A stretch of DNA of 64,000 bases from Undibacterium sp. (GCA_030645915.1 JAUSNO010000017.1:124001-188000), one strand, 5' to 3'. Counted from the first letter of the stretch, positions 26,696-36,475 are shown. Translations and numbers: made by a program. The notes: generated from the letters alone by a model not told the origin.

Positions 26696-27346
26696 TTATG
26701 CCTTAATTTCGGGCGCTTCATGTGCCAAAATATTGCGTTGCAATATATGAAAGTACACGCTGCCAGCCTTGTCCGCGCGAATCACATCCCAACCCGCAAA
26801 CGCCTCTTCCAGCATGAAGTCCGGTGTCAGCGCCTGCTCTGCCTCGACATAGAGCAAACCGCGCGCCGACAGCAGCTTCGCGCAAGATGGCAAGATTTTT
26901 TGCAAAACACCCTGATTAAAGGGTGGATCAAGAAAAATGAGGTCAAAGCGTTGTTGTCGCGCAACCATGCCAGATACCACAGTCAGCGCATCGCCACGAA
27001 TGAGTTCTGTCTGGTCTGCGCCCAGTTTTTGCCTGACCTGCTCCAACTGCCGGAACGCAGGCGTATGAAACTCCACCATCGTGACATGTGCAGCGCCTCG
27101 GCTGGCGGCCTCAAACCCTAGAGCACCGCTGCCAGCGAACAGATCAAGGCAACGCAGCCCCTGCCAGTTGGCATCGCATAAATGATTCAGCCAGTTAAAA
27201 ACAGTTTCACGGACACGATCAGGAGTCGGCCGCAATCCTTCTGCGGTAATCACGGTGAGGGGAGTGCGTTTCCAGACTCCGCCGATCAGACGCACCTGAT
27301 GTGCTGGGCGGCTGCTGGCGACGGCCTTTTTGCTTTGTGCTTTCAT
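26696..27346 (-). CDS. rsmD: 16S rRNA (guanine(966)-N(2))-methyltransferase RsmD
   Basis: S-adenosylmethionine-dependent methylation of G966 in 16S rRNA. The 216-residue product shows the N-terminal RIIGG-like region VRLIGGVWKRTPLTVI and PTPDRVRETVFNWL. The SAM-binding motif is CLDLFAGSGALGFEAASRGA and the catalytic motif is LDPPFNQG. It is followed by coaD after 54 bp. It is divergent from ftsY, with about 190 bp between them. Confidence 0.95.
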   Translation of the reverse strand: MKAQSKKAVASSRPAHQVRLIGGVWKRTPLTVITAEGLRPTPDRVRETVFNWLNHLCDANWQGLRCLDLFAGSGALGFEAASRGAAHVTMVEFHTPAFRQLEQVRQKLGADQTELIRGDALTVVSGMVARQQRFDLIFLDPPFNQGVLQKILPSCAKLLSARGLLYVEAEQALTPDFMLEEAFAGWDVIRADKAGSVYFHILQRNILAHEAPEIKA

Positions 27347-27538
27347 TCAGGGGAATATAGCTGGTACGGTAAATTTACCAACATGGGTCTGTTAGAATGC
27401 AGCATTCTAAGTCCATTTATGACTCAAACGTGTACTTTGTTGTCGCTTACGGCCACTAAAGTTAAGCGATGCACCGATGCTGTGCGCACATTTGAAGCAA
27501 GAACGGCATAACCTTACCGAACTCATTCACAGCCTCCG

Positions 27539-28555
27539 ATGTTTAGCTTTTTCAAGAAAAAACCCAAAGATGAGCCTGCTGTACCAGCAGAACCCCTCAC
27601 GGCAGTGATGCCACCCGCTGAACCTGAGGTTCAAACAGTCGCCGCTTCAGCACCTGAACAACGCTCCTGGTTTAACCGGCTGAAAGCCGGGCTATCAAAA
27701 ACCTCATCGAGCCTGACAAGCTTATTTGTTGGCGCAAGAATTGACGAAGATCTCTATGAAGAACTTGAAACTGCGCTGTTAGTATCTGACGCAGGCGTAG
27801 AAGCGACCCAATTTTTGCTCGATGGTTTAAAACGCAAGGTCAAGGAAGAAAAACTGACTGAAGCCGAACAAGTGAAATCCGCTTTAAAGACCCTGTTGCT
27901 AGATTTACTTACGCCATTACAGAAGCCTCTTGAGCTGGGACGCCATCAACCTCTGGTGATGATGATTTCGGGCGTGAATGGCGCGGGGAAAACCACCACA
28001 ATAGGCAAACTTGCAAAACATCTGCAGCAACATCAACAATCGGTGATTCTTGCCGCTGGCGACACCTTCCGTGCAGCTGCGCGCGAACAACTGACGATCT
28101 GGGGTGAGCGCAATAACGTCACTGTCATCGCACAGGAATCAGGTGACCCGGCAGCGGTCGCTTTTGACGCAGTTGCATCAGCCAAAGCACGCGGAACCAA
28201 TGTGGTGATGGTTGATACCGCAGGACGTTTGCCGACCCAGTTGCATTTGATGGAAGAACTAAAGAAAATTAAACGCGTGATCGCCAAAGGTATGGATGGT
28301 GCGCCGCAAGAAATTTTGCTTGTTATCGATGGCAATACGGGACAAAACGCCCTCGCCCAGGTAAAAGCTTTTGACGAAACACTGGGGCTCACCGGTCTGA
28401 TTATCACAAAACTCGATGGCACGGCAAAAGGTGGGGTGCTGGCGGCAATCGCCAAAACGCGCCCGGTACCGGTTTATTTTATTGGCGTAGGTGAACAGAT
28501 TGAGGATTTGCAACCGTTCAATGCAAAAGAGTTTGTTGATGCCTTGTTCGATTAA
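27539..28555 (+). CDS. ftsY: Signal recognition particle receptor FtsY
   Basis: SRP receptor GTPase that delivers ribosome-nascent chain complexes to the Sec translocon. The 338-residue protein has a short acidic A domain rich in Pro/Glu, an N domain (WFNRLKAGLSKTSSSL), and a G domain with GVNGAGKTTTIGKLA, DTAGRLPTQ, TKLDGTAKGG and the closing motif GVGEQIEDLQPFNAKEFVDALF. It is first in the classical run ftsY-ftsE-ftsX-rpoH. The A domain is shorter than in E. coli, as is usual in this class. Confidence 0.97.
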   Translation: MFSFFKKKPKDEPAVPAEPLTAVMPPAEPEVQTVAASAPEQRSWFNRLKAGLSKTSSSLTSLFVGARIDEDLYEELETALLVSDAGVEATQFLLDGLKRKVKEEKLTEAEQVKSALKTLLLDLLTPLQKPLELGRHQPLVMMISGVNGAGKTTTIGKLAKHLQQHQQSVILAAGDTFRAAAREQLTIWGERNNVTVIAQESGDPAAVAFDAVASAKARGTNVVMVDTAGRLPTQLHLMEELKKIKRVIAKGMDGAPQEILLVIDGNTGQNALAQVKAFDETLGLTGLIITKLDGTAKGGVLAAIAKTRPVPVYFIGVGEQIEDLQPFNAKEFVDALFD

Positions 28556-28613
28556 TTTCACCTGCCCCGTCATATCGCCAACTAAGGCAATTCACCTAGT
28601 CAATTAGCGGACC

Positions 28614-29291
28614 ATGATTGAATTCAAAAACGTGTCTAAAGAATTTTCACGCGAGGTCTATGCCTTGCGAGAAATCTCATTGTCTATCGCCGATGGCGAG
28701 TTAATTTTTTTGGCCGGCCCTTCTGGCGCTGGCAAATCTACCTTGCTCAAGATGATCGCAGGCATTGAGCGTCCGAGCAGTGGGGCTGTTTTCGTCAATG
28801 GACAAGACGTCAGCAAGCTTAAAGTGGGGAGCCTACCCTATCTGCGCCGTAAGCTTGGCCTGATCCTGCAAGGACAAGGCTTGCTGACCGATAGAAATGT
28901 ACTTGCCAATGTAATGCTGCCACTGATCGTTGCTGGCGCTACCAGTGCTGAAGCAGAAACGCGCGCGCGCACCGCATTGGAAAGAGTCAATCTGGCGGAT
29001 AAAGCAGAGGCTTTGCCGTTGACGCTGTCTGGTGGCGAACAGCAACGCGTTGCTATCGCTCGTGCCATCGTGAATCGGCCTCAGATCATTTTGGCCGATG
29101 AACCCACTGCCTTCCTCGACCGAGACAATGCCAATAAGGTTATCAGCGCCTTGAAAGCATTCCAAAGCGCAGGAGTGACCTGCATTATTTCCAGCCACGA
29201 TGAGCAATTTTTGGATCAGGCCAGCCGAGTTATTTATCTCAGCAAAGGATCGGTTACCGATTCTTGGAAATCTACCCCGATCGCAGGATAA
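28614..29291 (+). CDS. ftsE: Cell division ATP-binding protein FtsE
   Basis: ATPase of the FtsEX complex, which links the divisome to cell wall hydrolase activation. The 225-residue protein has Walker A GPSGAGKSTLLKM, signature LSGGEQQRVAIARA and Walker B IILADEPTAFLD, with IISSHDEQ as the switch. The start follows GCGGACC. It ends 6 bp before ftsX, implying coupled translation. Confidence 0.96.
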   Translation: MIEFKNVSKEFSREVYALREISLSIADGELIFLAGPSGAGKSTLLKMIAGIERPSSGAVFVNGQDVSKLKVGSLPYLRRKLGLILQGQGLLTDRNVLANVMLPLIVAGATSAEAETRARTALERVNLADKAEALPLTLSGGEQQRVAIARAIVNRPQIILADEPTAFLDRDNANKVISALKAFQSAGVTCIISSHDEQFLDQASRVIYLSKGSVTDSWKSTPIAG

Positions 29292-29297
29292 GGAAGG

Positions 29298-30212
29298 ATG
29301 ACTATGTGGTTTCGTCAGCATGTGTATGCATTTAAGAGTGCGCTCTCCCATCTAAAGCTTAGTCCGGGAAATTTCCTGTTCAATGTTCTTGTCGTCGCTA
29401 TTGCTCTGGCGCTGCCGATTGCCGGCCTGACCATCATTGAAAATATTCGTCCAGTTTCAGCGCAACTCTCGATAGAACCTGAAATCAGTATCTTCCTGAA
29501 CCCATCAACACCACATGAAGATGCGACTGCACTATCTGCCCCTCTGAAACAATTACTAAAAAATGCGAACGTAACAGCAAAAGTCAGTTTTATCACCAAG
29601 GACAAAGCCTTGGCCGCAATGGAAGAAACATCCAGCCTCGCTGAAGTACTCGCAACATTAGGTGGAAATCCCCTGCCGGATGCCTATGTATTGTCGCTCT
29701 CCAACGCAGACGCAGGCCGTGTAGATGGGTTGGTACAGCAACTCAAGACATTGCCAAATGTGGACGTTGTGCAAGTTGACTCGGCTTGGGTCAAGCGCCT
29801 TTCTGCGTTGGTGCACGTATTGCAGATGGCGCTTTTGTTTTTAGCCGTTGCGCTCAGTGGCGTGGTCGTTGTCGTGGTCTTTAATGCCACCCGCTTGCAA
29901 GTGATTTCGCATCAGGCGGAGATCTCCATCACGCGCCTATTGGGCGCAACCAATAGCTTCATCCATAAACCTTACTATTACACGGGCGCTTTGCTTGGAT
30001 CGCTGGCGGGTAGTTTGGCCTTGGCAATCGTTGCGATTTCATTACATCCGCTGAATCAATCGATAGCGGAATTTGCCAAATTGTATGCCTCCGAGTTTCA
30101 TCTGACGCCTCTTGGTATTTTGCCTAGTCTTGCCTTAATTATGCTAAGTGTCGGATTGGGCCTCTGTGGCGCCTTTCTGTCCGTCCGTAGACAACTTTCA
30201 CGCATCAATTAA
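29298..30212 (+). CDS. ftsX: Cell division protein FtsX
   Basis: Membrane partner of FtsE, with four predicted helices. After the first helix (about residues 23-45) there is a periplasmic domain of roughly 120 residues (LSIEPEISIFLNP..., SFITKDKALAAMEE, LPDAYVLSL). The remaining three helices form the FtsX domain (VVVFNATRLQVISHQAEISITRLLGATNSFI). At 304 residues it is normal for the family. A promoter region with a CIRCE element lies between it and rpoH. Confidence 0.95.
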   Translation: MTMWFRQHVYAFKSALSHLKLSPGNFLFNVLVVAIALALPIAGLTIIENIRPVSAQLSIEPEISIFLNPSTPHEDATALSAPLKQLLKNANVTAKVSFITKDKALAAMEETSSLAEVLATLGGNPLPDAYVLSLSNADAGRVDGLVQQLKTLPNVDVVQVDSAWVKRLSALVHVLQMALLFLAVALSGVVVVVVFNATRLQVISHQAEISITRLLGATNSFIHKPYYYTGALLGSLAGSLALAIVAISLHPLNQSIAEFAKLYASEFHLTPLGILPSLALIMLSVGLGLCGAFLSVRRQLSRIN

Positions 30213-30301
30213 CTCGGGACATGAATTCTCACGAATTTCTGCAACTTTTCTCCTTATTAACGCTCTAATTATTATAGTTAAAGCAAATTGCACCCTGTTA
30301 T

Positions 30302-30331
30302 TTGATAGCAGTTTCACACGTTATCTATATA
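30302..30331 (+). promoter_or_regulatory. Probable sigma-70 promoter of rpoH
   Basis: TTGATA (30302-30307), an 18-bp spacer and TATATA (30326-30331) lie just upstream of the CIRCE palindrome, placing the palindrome at or just after the transcription start. Confidence 0.5.
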
Positions 30332-30342
30332 AATACAGAGTA

Positions 30343-30369
30343 TTAGCACTCAATCCCATAGAGTGCTAA
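30343..30369 (+). promoter_or_regulatory. CIRCE operator (HrcA binding site) upstream of rpoH
   Basis: TTAGCACTC-N9-GAGTGCTAA is a perfect match to the CIRCE consensus recognised by the heat-shock repressor HrcA. It lies 78 bp before the rpoH start codon. HrcA control of rpoH has been proposed for Betaproteobacteria from comparative genomics, so this fits the inferred taxonomy. Confidence 0.95.
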
Positions 30370-30446
30370 TATAAGAACTTATGTGATTGATTTAATCAAA
30401 ATTTTATTTTTCGCAGTGACATAGCAATAGAAAATCAGGAGGAAAA

Positions 30447-31346
30447 ATGACTTATTCATCGACACAAACCATCATGCCATCTTCGGAAAGTACGGCGCTA
30501 GCGCTAGGCTTTACCGGCAGCCTTGGTAACATTGATGCGTATATTTCGGCTGTCAACCGCCTGCCGATGCTGACGCACGAACAAGAAATCAATTTGGCAA
30601 ATCAGCTACGCCAAAACAACGACCTCAATGCAGCGCAACAATTGGTTATGTCGCATCTGCGCCTGGTTGTTTCGATTGCTCGCGGTTATCTTGGCTATGG
30701 CTTGCCGCACGCAGACTTAATTCAAGAAGGCAATATTGGCTTAATGAAGGCAGTTAAACGCTTCGATCCTGATCAGGGTGTGCGTCTGGTTTCCTATGCC
30801 ATGCATTGGATCAAGGCAGAGATGCACGAATACATCCTGAAAAATTGGCGTTTGGTGAAAGTTGCCACGACCAAAGCGCAGCGCAAGCTATTCTTCAATC
30901 TGCGCAGCCACAAAGAAGGCCTGGACTCGATGTCGTCCAAGCAGATCGACGCGCTTGCTACAAAGCTGGACGTAAAGCGTGAAGAAGTGATCGAAATGGA
31001 AATGCGTTTATCAGGTCGCGATGTCGCTATGGATGCTCAGAGTGATGATGAGGATGATAAATTTGCCCCTATCGCTTACCTCAAAACGGAAACCGAAGAG
31101 CCAACACGGGTCATCGAGGCGCAGCAATACGATCGCCTGCAAAGCGAAGGTTTGGAAACAGCGCTGTCAAAACTGGATGATCGTTCACGTCATATCATTG
31201 AGTCGCGCTGGCTCAAGAATGATGATGGATCTGGGGCAACTTTGCATGAACTCGCGGCGGAATACGGCGTTTCCGCTGAGCGTATTCGTCAGATCGAAAG
31301 TGCCGCACTGAAAAAGATGAAGGGCACGTTGGCCAGTTTTACTTAA
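30447..31346 (+). CDS. rpoH: RNA polymerase heat-shock sigma factor RpoH (sigma-32)
   Basis: Directs transcription of chaperone and protease genes. The 299-residue protein shows region 2 (SHLRLVVSIARGYLGYGLPHADLIQEGNIGLMKAVKRFD), the RpoH box KAQRKLFFNLR that separates sigma-32 from other group 3 factors, and region 4 ending LAAEYGVSAERIRQIE. A strong AGGAGGAAAA ribosome site precedes the ATG. It is preceded by a perfect CIRCE element and followed by a strong terminator. Dual control by HrcA and by sigma-32 stability would link the two heat-shock circuits. Confidence 0.97.
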   Translation: MTYSSTQTIMPSSESTALALGFTGSLGNIDAYISAVNRLPMLTHEQEINLANQLRQNNDLNAAQQLVMSHLRLVVSIARGYLGYGLPHADLIQEGNIGLMKAVKRFDPDQGVRLVSYAMHWIKAEMHEYILKNWRLVKVATTKAQRKLFFNLRSHKEGLDSMSSKQIDALATKLDVKREEVIEMEMRLSGRDVAMDAQSDDEDDKFAPIAYLKTETEEPTRVIEAQQYDRLQSEGLETALSKLDDRSRHIIESRWLKNDDGSGATLHELAAEYGVSAERIRQIESAALKKMKGTLASFT

Positions 31347-31360
31347 GCTGGTGTAAATAT

Positions 31361-31391
31361 AAAAAAGGCACTCCCCGGAGTGCCTTTTTTA
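31361..31391. terminator. Bidirectional terminator between rpoH and the SCO gene
   Basis: Stem GGCACTCC / GGAGTGCC with A-run on the left and T-run on the right, placed between convergent genes, so it can stop both transcripts. Confidence 0.93.
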
Positions 31392-31402
31392 TAACCGCAA
31401 GA

Positions 31403-31993
31403 TTACTTCAATAAAATTCTTAAGTCATGCGCAATCGGATCGGGACCTTGCCCATGGCGCAAGAATAAGCGGATACGACCTTCCCGATCAAAAACATAGC
31501 TTCCTGCAGTGTGATCGACAGTATATGAATTGGCGGTCTTTCCCGGCACCTTTTGATAGAAAATTTTGAAGTCCTTTGCTGTTTTTTCTGTCGCCAAACG
31601 GTCACCATACAAACCTAAAAATCGCGAATCAAAGTTCGGTACATAGGCCGCAAGCAAGGCTTGCGTATCCCGCTCCGGATCTACAGTCACAAACAAAACC
31701 TGCACCTGATTCGCCAGATCACCCAACTGCTTCATTACCAATGCCATCTCTGCCATCGTGGTGGGACAGACATCAGGACATTGTGTATAGCCAAAGAAAA
31801 CAACAACCGCCTTACCTTTAAAGTCGGCCAATGTACGTGCCTTGCCATTCTGATCAGTCAACGCAAAATCCTTTGCATAGTCGAGACCAGTTAAATCCGT
31901 GTTGACGAATTTTTCAGCGGAATTCGTGCATGCGCCCAAGCTCAATAAAAGCGCCAAACTGACGAAAGCCATTCGAAGAAAAGAGAGATTCAT
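31403..31993 (-). CDS. SCO1/SenC family copper chaperone
   Basis: Membrane-anchored thioredoxin-like protein that delivers copper to the CuA site of cytochrome oxidase subunit II. The 196-residue product has a lipoprotein-type signal ([11 protein letters not shown], lipobox Cys22) and the metal-binding motif [13 protein letters not shown]. The distal His is in the sequence [10 protein letters not shown]. It overlaps the end of ctaB by 4 bp and is the last gene of the oxidase assembly run. Confidence 0.94.
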   Translation of the reverse strand: MNLSFLRMAFVSLALLLSLGACTNSAEKFVNTDLTGLDYAKDFALTDQNGKARTLADFKGKAVVVFFGYTQCPDVCPTTMAEMALVMKQLGDLANQVQVLFVTVDPERDTQALLAAYVPNFDSRFLGLYGDRLATEKTAKDFKIFYQKVPGKTANSYTVDHTAGSYVFDREGRIRLFLRHGQGPDPIAHDLRILLK

Positions 31994-32874
31994 AATTTAA
32001 TATAGTGATCGACCAGCAAGGCTGCGAACAATAAAGACAAATAGATAATGGAAAAAGTAAATGTTTTACGTGCAAGAATATCATCATAATGACGATAAAT
32101 ACGCCAGGCAAAAGCAAGGAAAATTGCATCTAAAATCACGGCACTGACCAGATAAATCAGGCCGCTCATGTGCACGGCATAGGGCAACATTGTCGTTGCA
32201 GTCAAAGCAATGGTATATAACCAGATATGAAACCGGGTCAATTCAGGACCATGTGTTATTGGCAGCATTGGAAGTCCGGATTTTGCGTAATCATCTCGCC
32301 GATACATCGCCAGCGCCCAAAAATGTGGTGGAGTCCAAATAAAAATAATCAATACCAGTAACCATGCCTGCATTGGAACGTCATTGGCAATTGCGGCCCA
32401 ACCCAAAGCCGGTGGCATTGCACCTGAAAGCCCCCCTATTACAATATTTTGCGGTGTCGCAGGCTTCAATATAATGGTGTAAATAACTGCATATCCGACA
32501 AAAGTAGCAAAAGTCAGCCACATCGTCAGCGGATTAACCATGCTGTACAGTACCCACATGCCCGCACCGCCAATAACGGCAGAAAATAACAAAATTTGAC
32601 GTGGGGTAATTTCTCCGCTGGCGCTGGCACGGCGTGCAGTGCGCGCCATACGAGCGTCAATCTCACGTTCAACCAGGCAATTAACGGCAAATGCAGCTCC
32701 TGAAAGTAGCCATATTCCTACCGTAGCAGCAACAACCAAACGCCAGGCTGGCAATTCCGGGGTAGCCAGAAACATACCGATCACTGCACAAAACACCGCC
32801 AGTTGCGTAACGCGAGGCTTTGTCAGAGCCATATATTGAGCAAAGCGATTAGGGGATATACTTAAAGTTGTCAT
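31990..32874 (-). CDS. ctaB: Protoheme IX farnesyltransferase
   Basis: Converts heme B to heme O for the oxidase. The 294-residue integral membrane UbiA-family enzyme has about nine helices. The first Asp-rich motif is [18 protein letters not shown] (D-x3-D type) and the second region is [20 protein letters not shown]-terminal MTKPRVTQL-like segment [13 protein letters not shown] is typical of CyoE/CtaB. It lies 5 bp downstream of ctaA and overlaps the SCO gene start. Confidence 0.95.
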   Translation of the reverse strand: MTTLSISPNRFAQYMALTKPRVTQLAVFCAVIGMFLATPELPAWRLVVAATVGIWLLSGAAFAVNCLVEREIDARMARTARRASASGEITPRQILLFSAVIGGAGMWVLYSMVNPLTMWLTFATFVGYAVIYTIILKPATPQNIVIGGLSGAMPPALGWAAIANDVPMQAWLLVLIIFIWTPPHFWALAMYRRDDYAKSGLPMLPITHGPELTRFHIWLYTIALTATTMLPYAVHMSGLIYLVSAVILDAIFLAFAWRIYRHYDDILARKTFTFSIIYLSLLFAALLVDHYIKL

Positions 32875-32879
32875 GACAA

Positions 32880-33944
32880 TCAGATTACTGCGGCGCGCCG
32901 AACTCGGTAGTTTAGCATGGTGAGCAATAGCACGAGCAAAGCCGCCCCGGCATTATGCAAGACAGCAATGAGTAACGGCCAGGAAAAATACACTGTCGAG
33001 ATGCCGGTCAACAATTGTATGAAAAGAACGATCAATATTTTATTTCCCAAATCTGCGAACGCGGGGATTTTTCGTGCCTGGTATACCGTAACAGCTACTG
33101 AAACAAACACCAGCCAGGCAAATGTTCTATGCACCCATTGAATGGCAACCAACGCAGAAAAAGGCAAAAAATCACCATTTGCCTTTTGACCTAAATGTCG
33201 CCATAAGGTAAATCCATGTTCAAAGTCCATTTCGGGAGCAAAAACACCATTGCACAAAGGATAGTCATGACACGCCAAAGCTGCGTAATTAGTACTTACC
33301 CAGCCTCCCAGGGCTATTTGCACACCAAGCATTACCAAGGCTAATGTCGCCAATGGAATTAGGTTTGTAGAAGCATGCCTTGGTCCATTTAAAGTCTGCA
33401 TTTCGCGCGCGAATGACCAAGTCAGCAAACCCAATAATCCCATCCCCAGAAGCAGATGAATCGTGACAATTACTGGCTGCAGTTTTAAGGTTACAGTCCA
33501 TGCGCCAAATGCGCCTTGCAAGCAAATGAAAAAGAACAGGAACGTCGGCAACCATGGAGAATGCTGTAGTTTCTGACGCTGCCACCAGGCTATGAGCATT
33601 TGTGACATGACCAACACTCCAACACTCATCGCCAAATAACGATGGATCATCTCTATCCAGGCTTTTTTTAAGGTCACAGGCCCTGTAGGCATCAAGTCTT
33701 GAGCTGCTTTGATCGCTGCATGAGATTGAAACGGATTTGCTTCGCCATAACATCCGGGCCAATCAGGACAGCCTAGTCCAGAATCAGTAAGCCGAGTAAA
33801 TGCACCAAATATGATCAGATCAAAAGTCAGAAATAAAGTAATCGAAATCAACTTACGATATTTACTTGAATCTCTAGATGCCCAGACTAAACTCAGCGGC
33901 AATAGCGCAATTAGAAAAGCAGTGATGGCGAGCTGTATCCACAT
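32880..33944 (-). CDS. ctaA: Heme A synthase (COX15/CtaA)
   Basis: Oxidises heme O to heme A for the aa3 oxidase. The 354-residue membrane protein has eight helices. The hallmark segment after helix 1 is [22 protein letters not shown], with two Cys, and conserved helix histidines appear in [28 protein letters not shown] and [12 protein letters not shown] second Cys pair lies in [11 protein letters not shown]. It lies between the thioredoxin-like protein gene and ctaB. Confidence 0.95.
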   Translation of the reverse strand: MWIQLAITAFLIALLPLSLVWASRDSSKYRKLISITLFLTFDLIIFGAFTRLTDSGLGCPDWPGCYGEANPFQSHAAIKAAQDLMPTGPVTLKKAWIEMIHRYLAMSVGVLVMSQMLIAWWQRQKLQHSPWLPTFLFFFICLQGAFGAWTVTLKLQPVIVTIHLLLGMGLLGLLTWSFAREMQTLNGPRHASTNLIPLATLALVMLGVQIALGGWVSTNYAALACHDYPLCNGVFAPEMDFEHGFTLWRHLGQKANGDFLPFSALVAIQWVHRTFAWLVFVSVAVTVYQARKIPAFADLGNKILIVLFIQLLTGISTVYFSWPLLIAVLHNAGAALLVLLLTMLNYRVRRAAVI

Positions 33945-33955
33945 CTTTCAAGCAC

Positions 33956-34570
33956 CTATCCAATCGCAGATGCACGCAACAACTTCGCGATATCTTTTTT
34001 CATCTTTTGAGGGTCCGCGCCCTTAGGAAATCGCATCATCAGATTGCCGAGCGGGTCGATCATGTAAATATGATCACTTACTTGCGTATCCGTCTCAGCG
34101 GGCAACCAGGTTTTCAATATGGCAGCATTCACTTTTACGATATGCATGCCGTCATATTTGCGTATTAATGTGGTATCTACTGCCTGCTCATCTGTAAGCA
34201 GCCAAACTCGCTCGACTCGCTCCATTTCCTTACCCTGAGTCAGACGTAATTGCCGCATATCATACAATTTTTTTTGACATGTTTCGGGGCATGTACCGCT
34301 ATCGACCTGAAGCATGACCCATTTGCCGTTGTAGGCATCGAGTTCTTTTTTCTCTCCGCCGAGTAAAGTCCCTTCCAATTTTGGCATGGGGTAGAGGCGC
34401 GGATCCAGTATGGTTCCATAGTTGGTACGTCCACTCGGCTTAATGACGTAATACGACAGATAAGAAAAAACCATAGGGGCAGCGCAAACCGCCAATACAG
34501 CAAATAGCTTCCAACGACCTGCAGAGGTTCTTTTATTCACTTTTTCCACGACGAAATCCTGTAACAACAA
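33956..34570 (-). CDS. Membrane-anchored SCO-like protein of the oxidase cluster
   Basis: Protein of 204 residues with one N-terminal helix (about 22-42) and an outer domain with the thioredoxin-type motif DSGTCPETCQKKLYDMRQLR. This resembles the CxxxC copper site of SCO proteins but with different surroundings. A conserved gene of this type sits between SURF1 and ctaA in Burkholderiales and is usually left as hypothetical. It probably helps oxidase metallation or thiol reduction. Its start overlaps the 3' end of the SURF1 gene by 38 bp, implying coupling; a GTG seven codons in is an alternative start. Confidence 0.8.
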   Translation of the reverse strand: MLLQDFVVEKVNKRTSAGRWKLFAVLAVCAAPMVFSYLSYYVIKPSGRTNYGTILDPRLYPMPKLEGTLLGGEKKELDAYNGKWVMLQVDSGTCPETCQKKLYDMRQLRLTQGKEMERVERVWLLTDEQAVDTTLIRKYDGMHIVKVNAAILKTWLPAETDTQVSDHIYMIDPLGNLMMRFPKGADPQKMKKDIAKLLRASAIG

Positions 34571-35249
34571 AAAAAATAACTGCCATTAAAGACAGCGCAA
34601 ACCATTGAAAGGCATAGGCTTTATGCTTATCGGCACCAGCTGATGGCAAGGGCCAATCGCGCTGCAAACCATCTGCTGAATCACTCGTTTGGTCCAAAAC
34701 AAAATCAACCATCTTCAGTCCGGTTTTCTTAGATACATCAGCAAGATCTAAGTTCTGTAAAATAACGCCAGACCGCATCGGTTCGTTCAACCCCAATTGC
34801 ATCACTTTATCCAAACTCAACCTCACAACACCCTCTACTTTGATATTGCCTTCAGGCGTCTTAAGCACAGGCATCTGGGTACGGGCAACGGGGTTTCTTG
34901 GCTGCCAACCGCGAGCAATCATGACATATTGCTCAGTGCCATTAATCTTGAACGGCATCAAAACATAAAAACCTGCCACCCCGTGCAGAGGCCGATTATC
35001 CAAATACAAGGGCCAATCGCGAATAAACTGTCCACTAATCGTCATTCGCCGAAAAGCGATATCTTTCGGCGCACGGTTAAGATCGACAGATGTGAGCTCA
35101 GGCATTTGCCCTCGCTGCAAAATCGCATATGCGATAGCTTCTTTTTCTGCCGCGCGCCGAGTTTGCCATTGTCCAAGAGCAATGCCAAGAACGCACAATA
35201 CTAATGTACTCAGCAGTGGTATCAAGCGAAAACGAAAGGATTTAGGCAT
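34533..35249 (-). CDS. SURF1-family cytochrome oxidase assembly protein
   Basis: Inner-membrane protein that promotes heme A insertion into subunit I. At 238 residues it has an N-terminal helix (about 8-27, LIPLLSTLVLCVLGIALGQWQ) and a C-terminal helix (about 212-231). Between them are typical segments WQTRRAAEKEA, GQFIRDWPLYLDNRPLHGVAGFYVLMPF and ARGWQPRN. It is transcribed with ctaA, ctaB and SCO. It is preceded by a DUF2909 gene of opposite orientation. Confidence 0.93.
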   Translation of the reverse strand: MPKSFRFRLIPLLSTLVLCVLGIALGQWQTRRAAEKEAIAYAILQRGQMPELTSVDLNRAPKDIAFRRMTISGQFIRDWPLYLDNRPLHGVAGFYVLMPFKINGTEQYVMIARGWQPRNPVARTQMPVLKTPEGNIKVEGVVRLSLDKVMQLGLNEPMRSGVILQNLDLADVSKKTGLKMVDFVLDQTSDSADGLQRDWPLPSAGADKHKAYAFQWFALSLMAVIFFVVTGFRRGKSE

Positions 35250-35282
35250 TACAATAGAGTTTTTCTGATTAGGTTCGCTGGT

Positions 35283-35483
35283 ATGAAAATTCTTGTAGCT
35301 ATCGCCTTTTTACTGATTTTTTTCAGCCTCGGCTCCGCTTTGGTCTATCTGATGAAAGACAAAGGTAAGAGCAATCGTACCGTTAAAGCATTAGGATTTC
35401 GGGTTGGATTCTCTATTGCCCTTTTCATTCTGATTTTGATTGCCTATCACTTTGGTTTAATCCAGCCAACAGGAATACGCTAA
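35283..35483 (+). CDS. Twin-transmembrane protein (DUF2909)
   Basis: Sixty-six residues with two hydrophobic helices (about 2-23 and 40-60) joined by a basic loop MKDKGKSNRTVKALGFRVG. This small family is found beside cytochrome oxidase genes in Beta- and Gammaproteobacteria, commonly on the opposite strand as here. Function is unknown. It is convergent with ctaE and shares a bidirectional terminator with it. Confidence 0.85.
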   Translation: MKILVAIAFLLIFFSLGSALVYLMKDKGKSNRTVKALGFRVGFSIALFILILIAYHFGLIQPTGIR

Positions 35484-35513
35484 CTTTTTTGATATCACTT
35501 TTACACCTATAAG

Positions 35514-35541
35514 GAAAAAGCCGCACACAGTGCGGCTTTTT
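35514..35541. terminator. Bidirectional terminator between DUF2909 gene and ctaE
   Basis: Stem GCCGCAC / GTGCGGC with loop ACA, A-run before and T-run after. Confidence 0.9.
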
Positions 35542-35578
35542 CTATTACTTCTGGCGATGTTCAGGGATCAATATCAAA

Positions 35579-36439
35579 TTAGAGCCAATAGACAACCACG
35601 TACAAACCAAGCCAAACGACGTCGACAAAATGCCAATACCAGGCGGCACCTTCAAAGGCAAAGTGTTGATCTGGTGTAAAGTGACCCTTCAAAACACGAT
35701 ATAAAACAACCGACAACATGATTGCCCCCATCGTAACGTGAAAGCCATGGAAGCCAGTCAACATAAAAAATGTCGATCCGTAAATACCAGATGTCAATTT
35801 CAGATTCAGTTCGCTATATGCATGCATATATTCATAGACCTGAAAACCCATAAACACAGCACCCAGCAATACTGTTGCGAATAACCATATCGCCGTCTTA
35901 GCGCGATGTCCTTCACGCAATGCATGATGAGCTATGGTCAAAGTAACACCAGAGGTCAATAGCAACGCCGTATTGATCGTCGGGATTGGGAAAGGTCCCA
36001 TTGTCTTAAAGGCGTCAACCGTTCCTGCAGGGCCGATATTACCCCACTGCGCTGCAAAGTCCGGCCACAGGACTTTATGATCCAGATCAGCCAACCAAGG
36101 CATGCTGATGCTGCGTGCGTAAAACAAAGCGCCGAAAAATGCCGCAAAAAACATTACTTCAGAGAAAATAAACCAGCTCATGCTCCAGCGGTACGACACA
36201 TCTACTCTAGCGTTGTATTTGCCCGCTTCAGATTCAGCGATCGCATCCCCAAACCATTTATACAGAACAACTAACGTTAAGAAAATACCTGCAAAGTTGA
36301 GGTATGCACCCCAAGTTATACCATTCACCCAAGCAGATGCTCCGAGCATGGTGATTAACAAACTTGCTCCACCAAGTACCGGCCATTGTGATGGGTTGGG
36401 TACAAAGTAGTAGGGTGCTTTAGCGCTGTGAGAACTCAT
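35579..36439 (-). CDS. ctaE: Cytochrome c oxidase subunit III
   Basis: Seven-helix subunit III of the aa3-type oxidase, 286 residues from the ATG at 36439. That start was chosen because GGGAG lies 6 nt before it; a TTG and an ATG further up also stay in frame. Landmarks: MSWFIFSEVMFFAAFFGALFYAR, TINTALLLTSGVTLTIAHHAL, GSTFFMLTGFHGFHVTMGAIML and the end WYWHFVDVVWLGLYVVVYWL. It follows cox11 and DUF2970 on the same strand. Confidence 0.95.
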   Translation of the reverse strand: MSSHSAKAPYYFVPNPSQWPVLGGASLLITMLGASAWVNGITWGAYLNFAGIFLTLVVLYKWFGDAIAESEAGKYNARVDVSYRWSMSWFIFSEVMFFAAFFGALFYARSISMPWLADLDHKVLWPDFAAQWGNIGPAGTVDAFKTMGPFPIPTINTALLLTSGVTLTIAHHALREGHRAKTAIWLFATVLLGAVFMGFQVYEYMHAYSELNLKLTSGIYGSTFFMLTGFHGFHVTMGAIMLSVVLYRVLKGHFTPDQHFAFEGAAWYWHFVDVVWLGLYVVVYWL

Positions 36440-36475
36440 TTCCATCTCCCGATACAATTTTTAAACTAAATTTCT

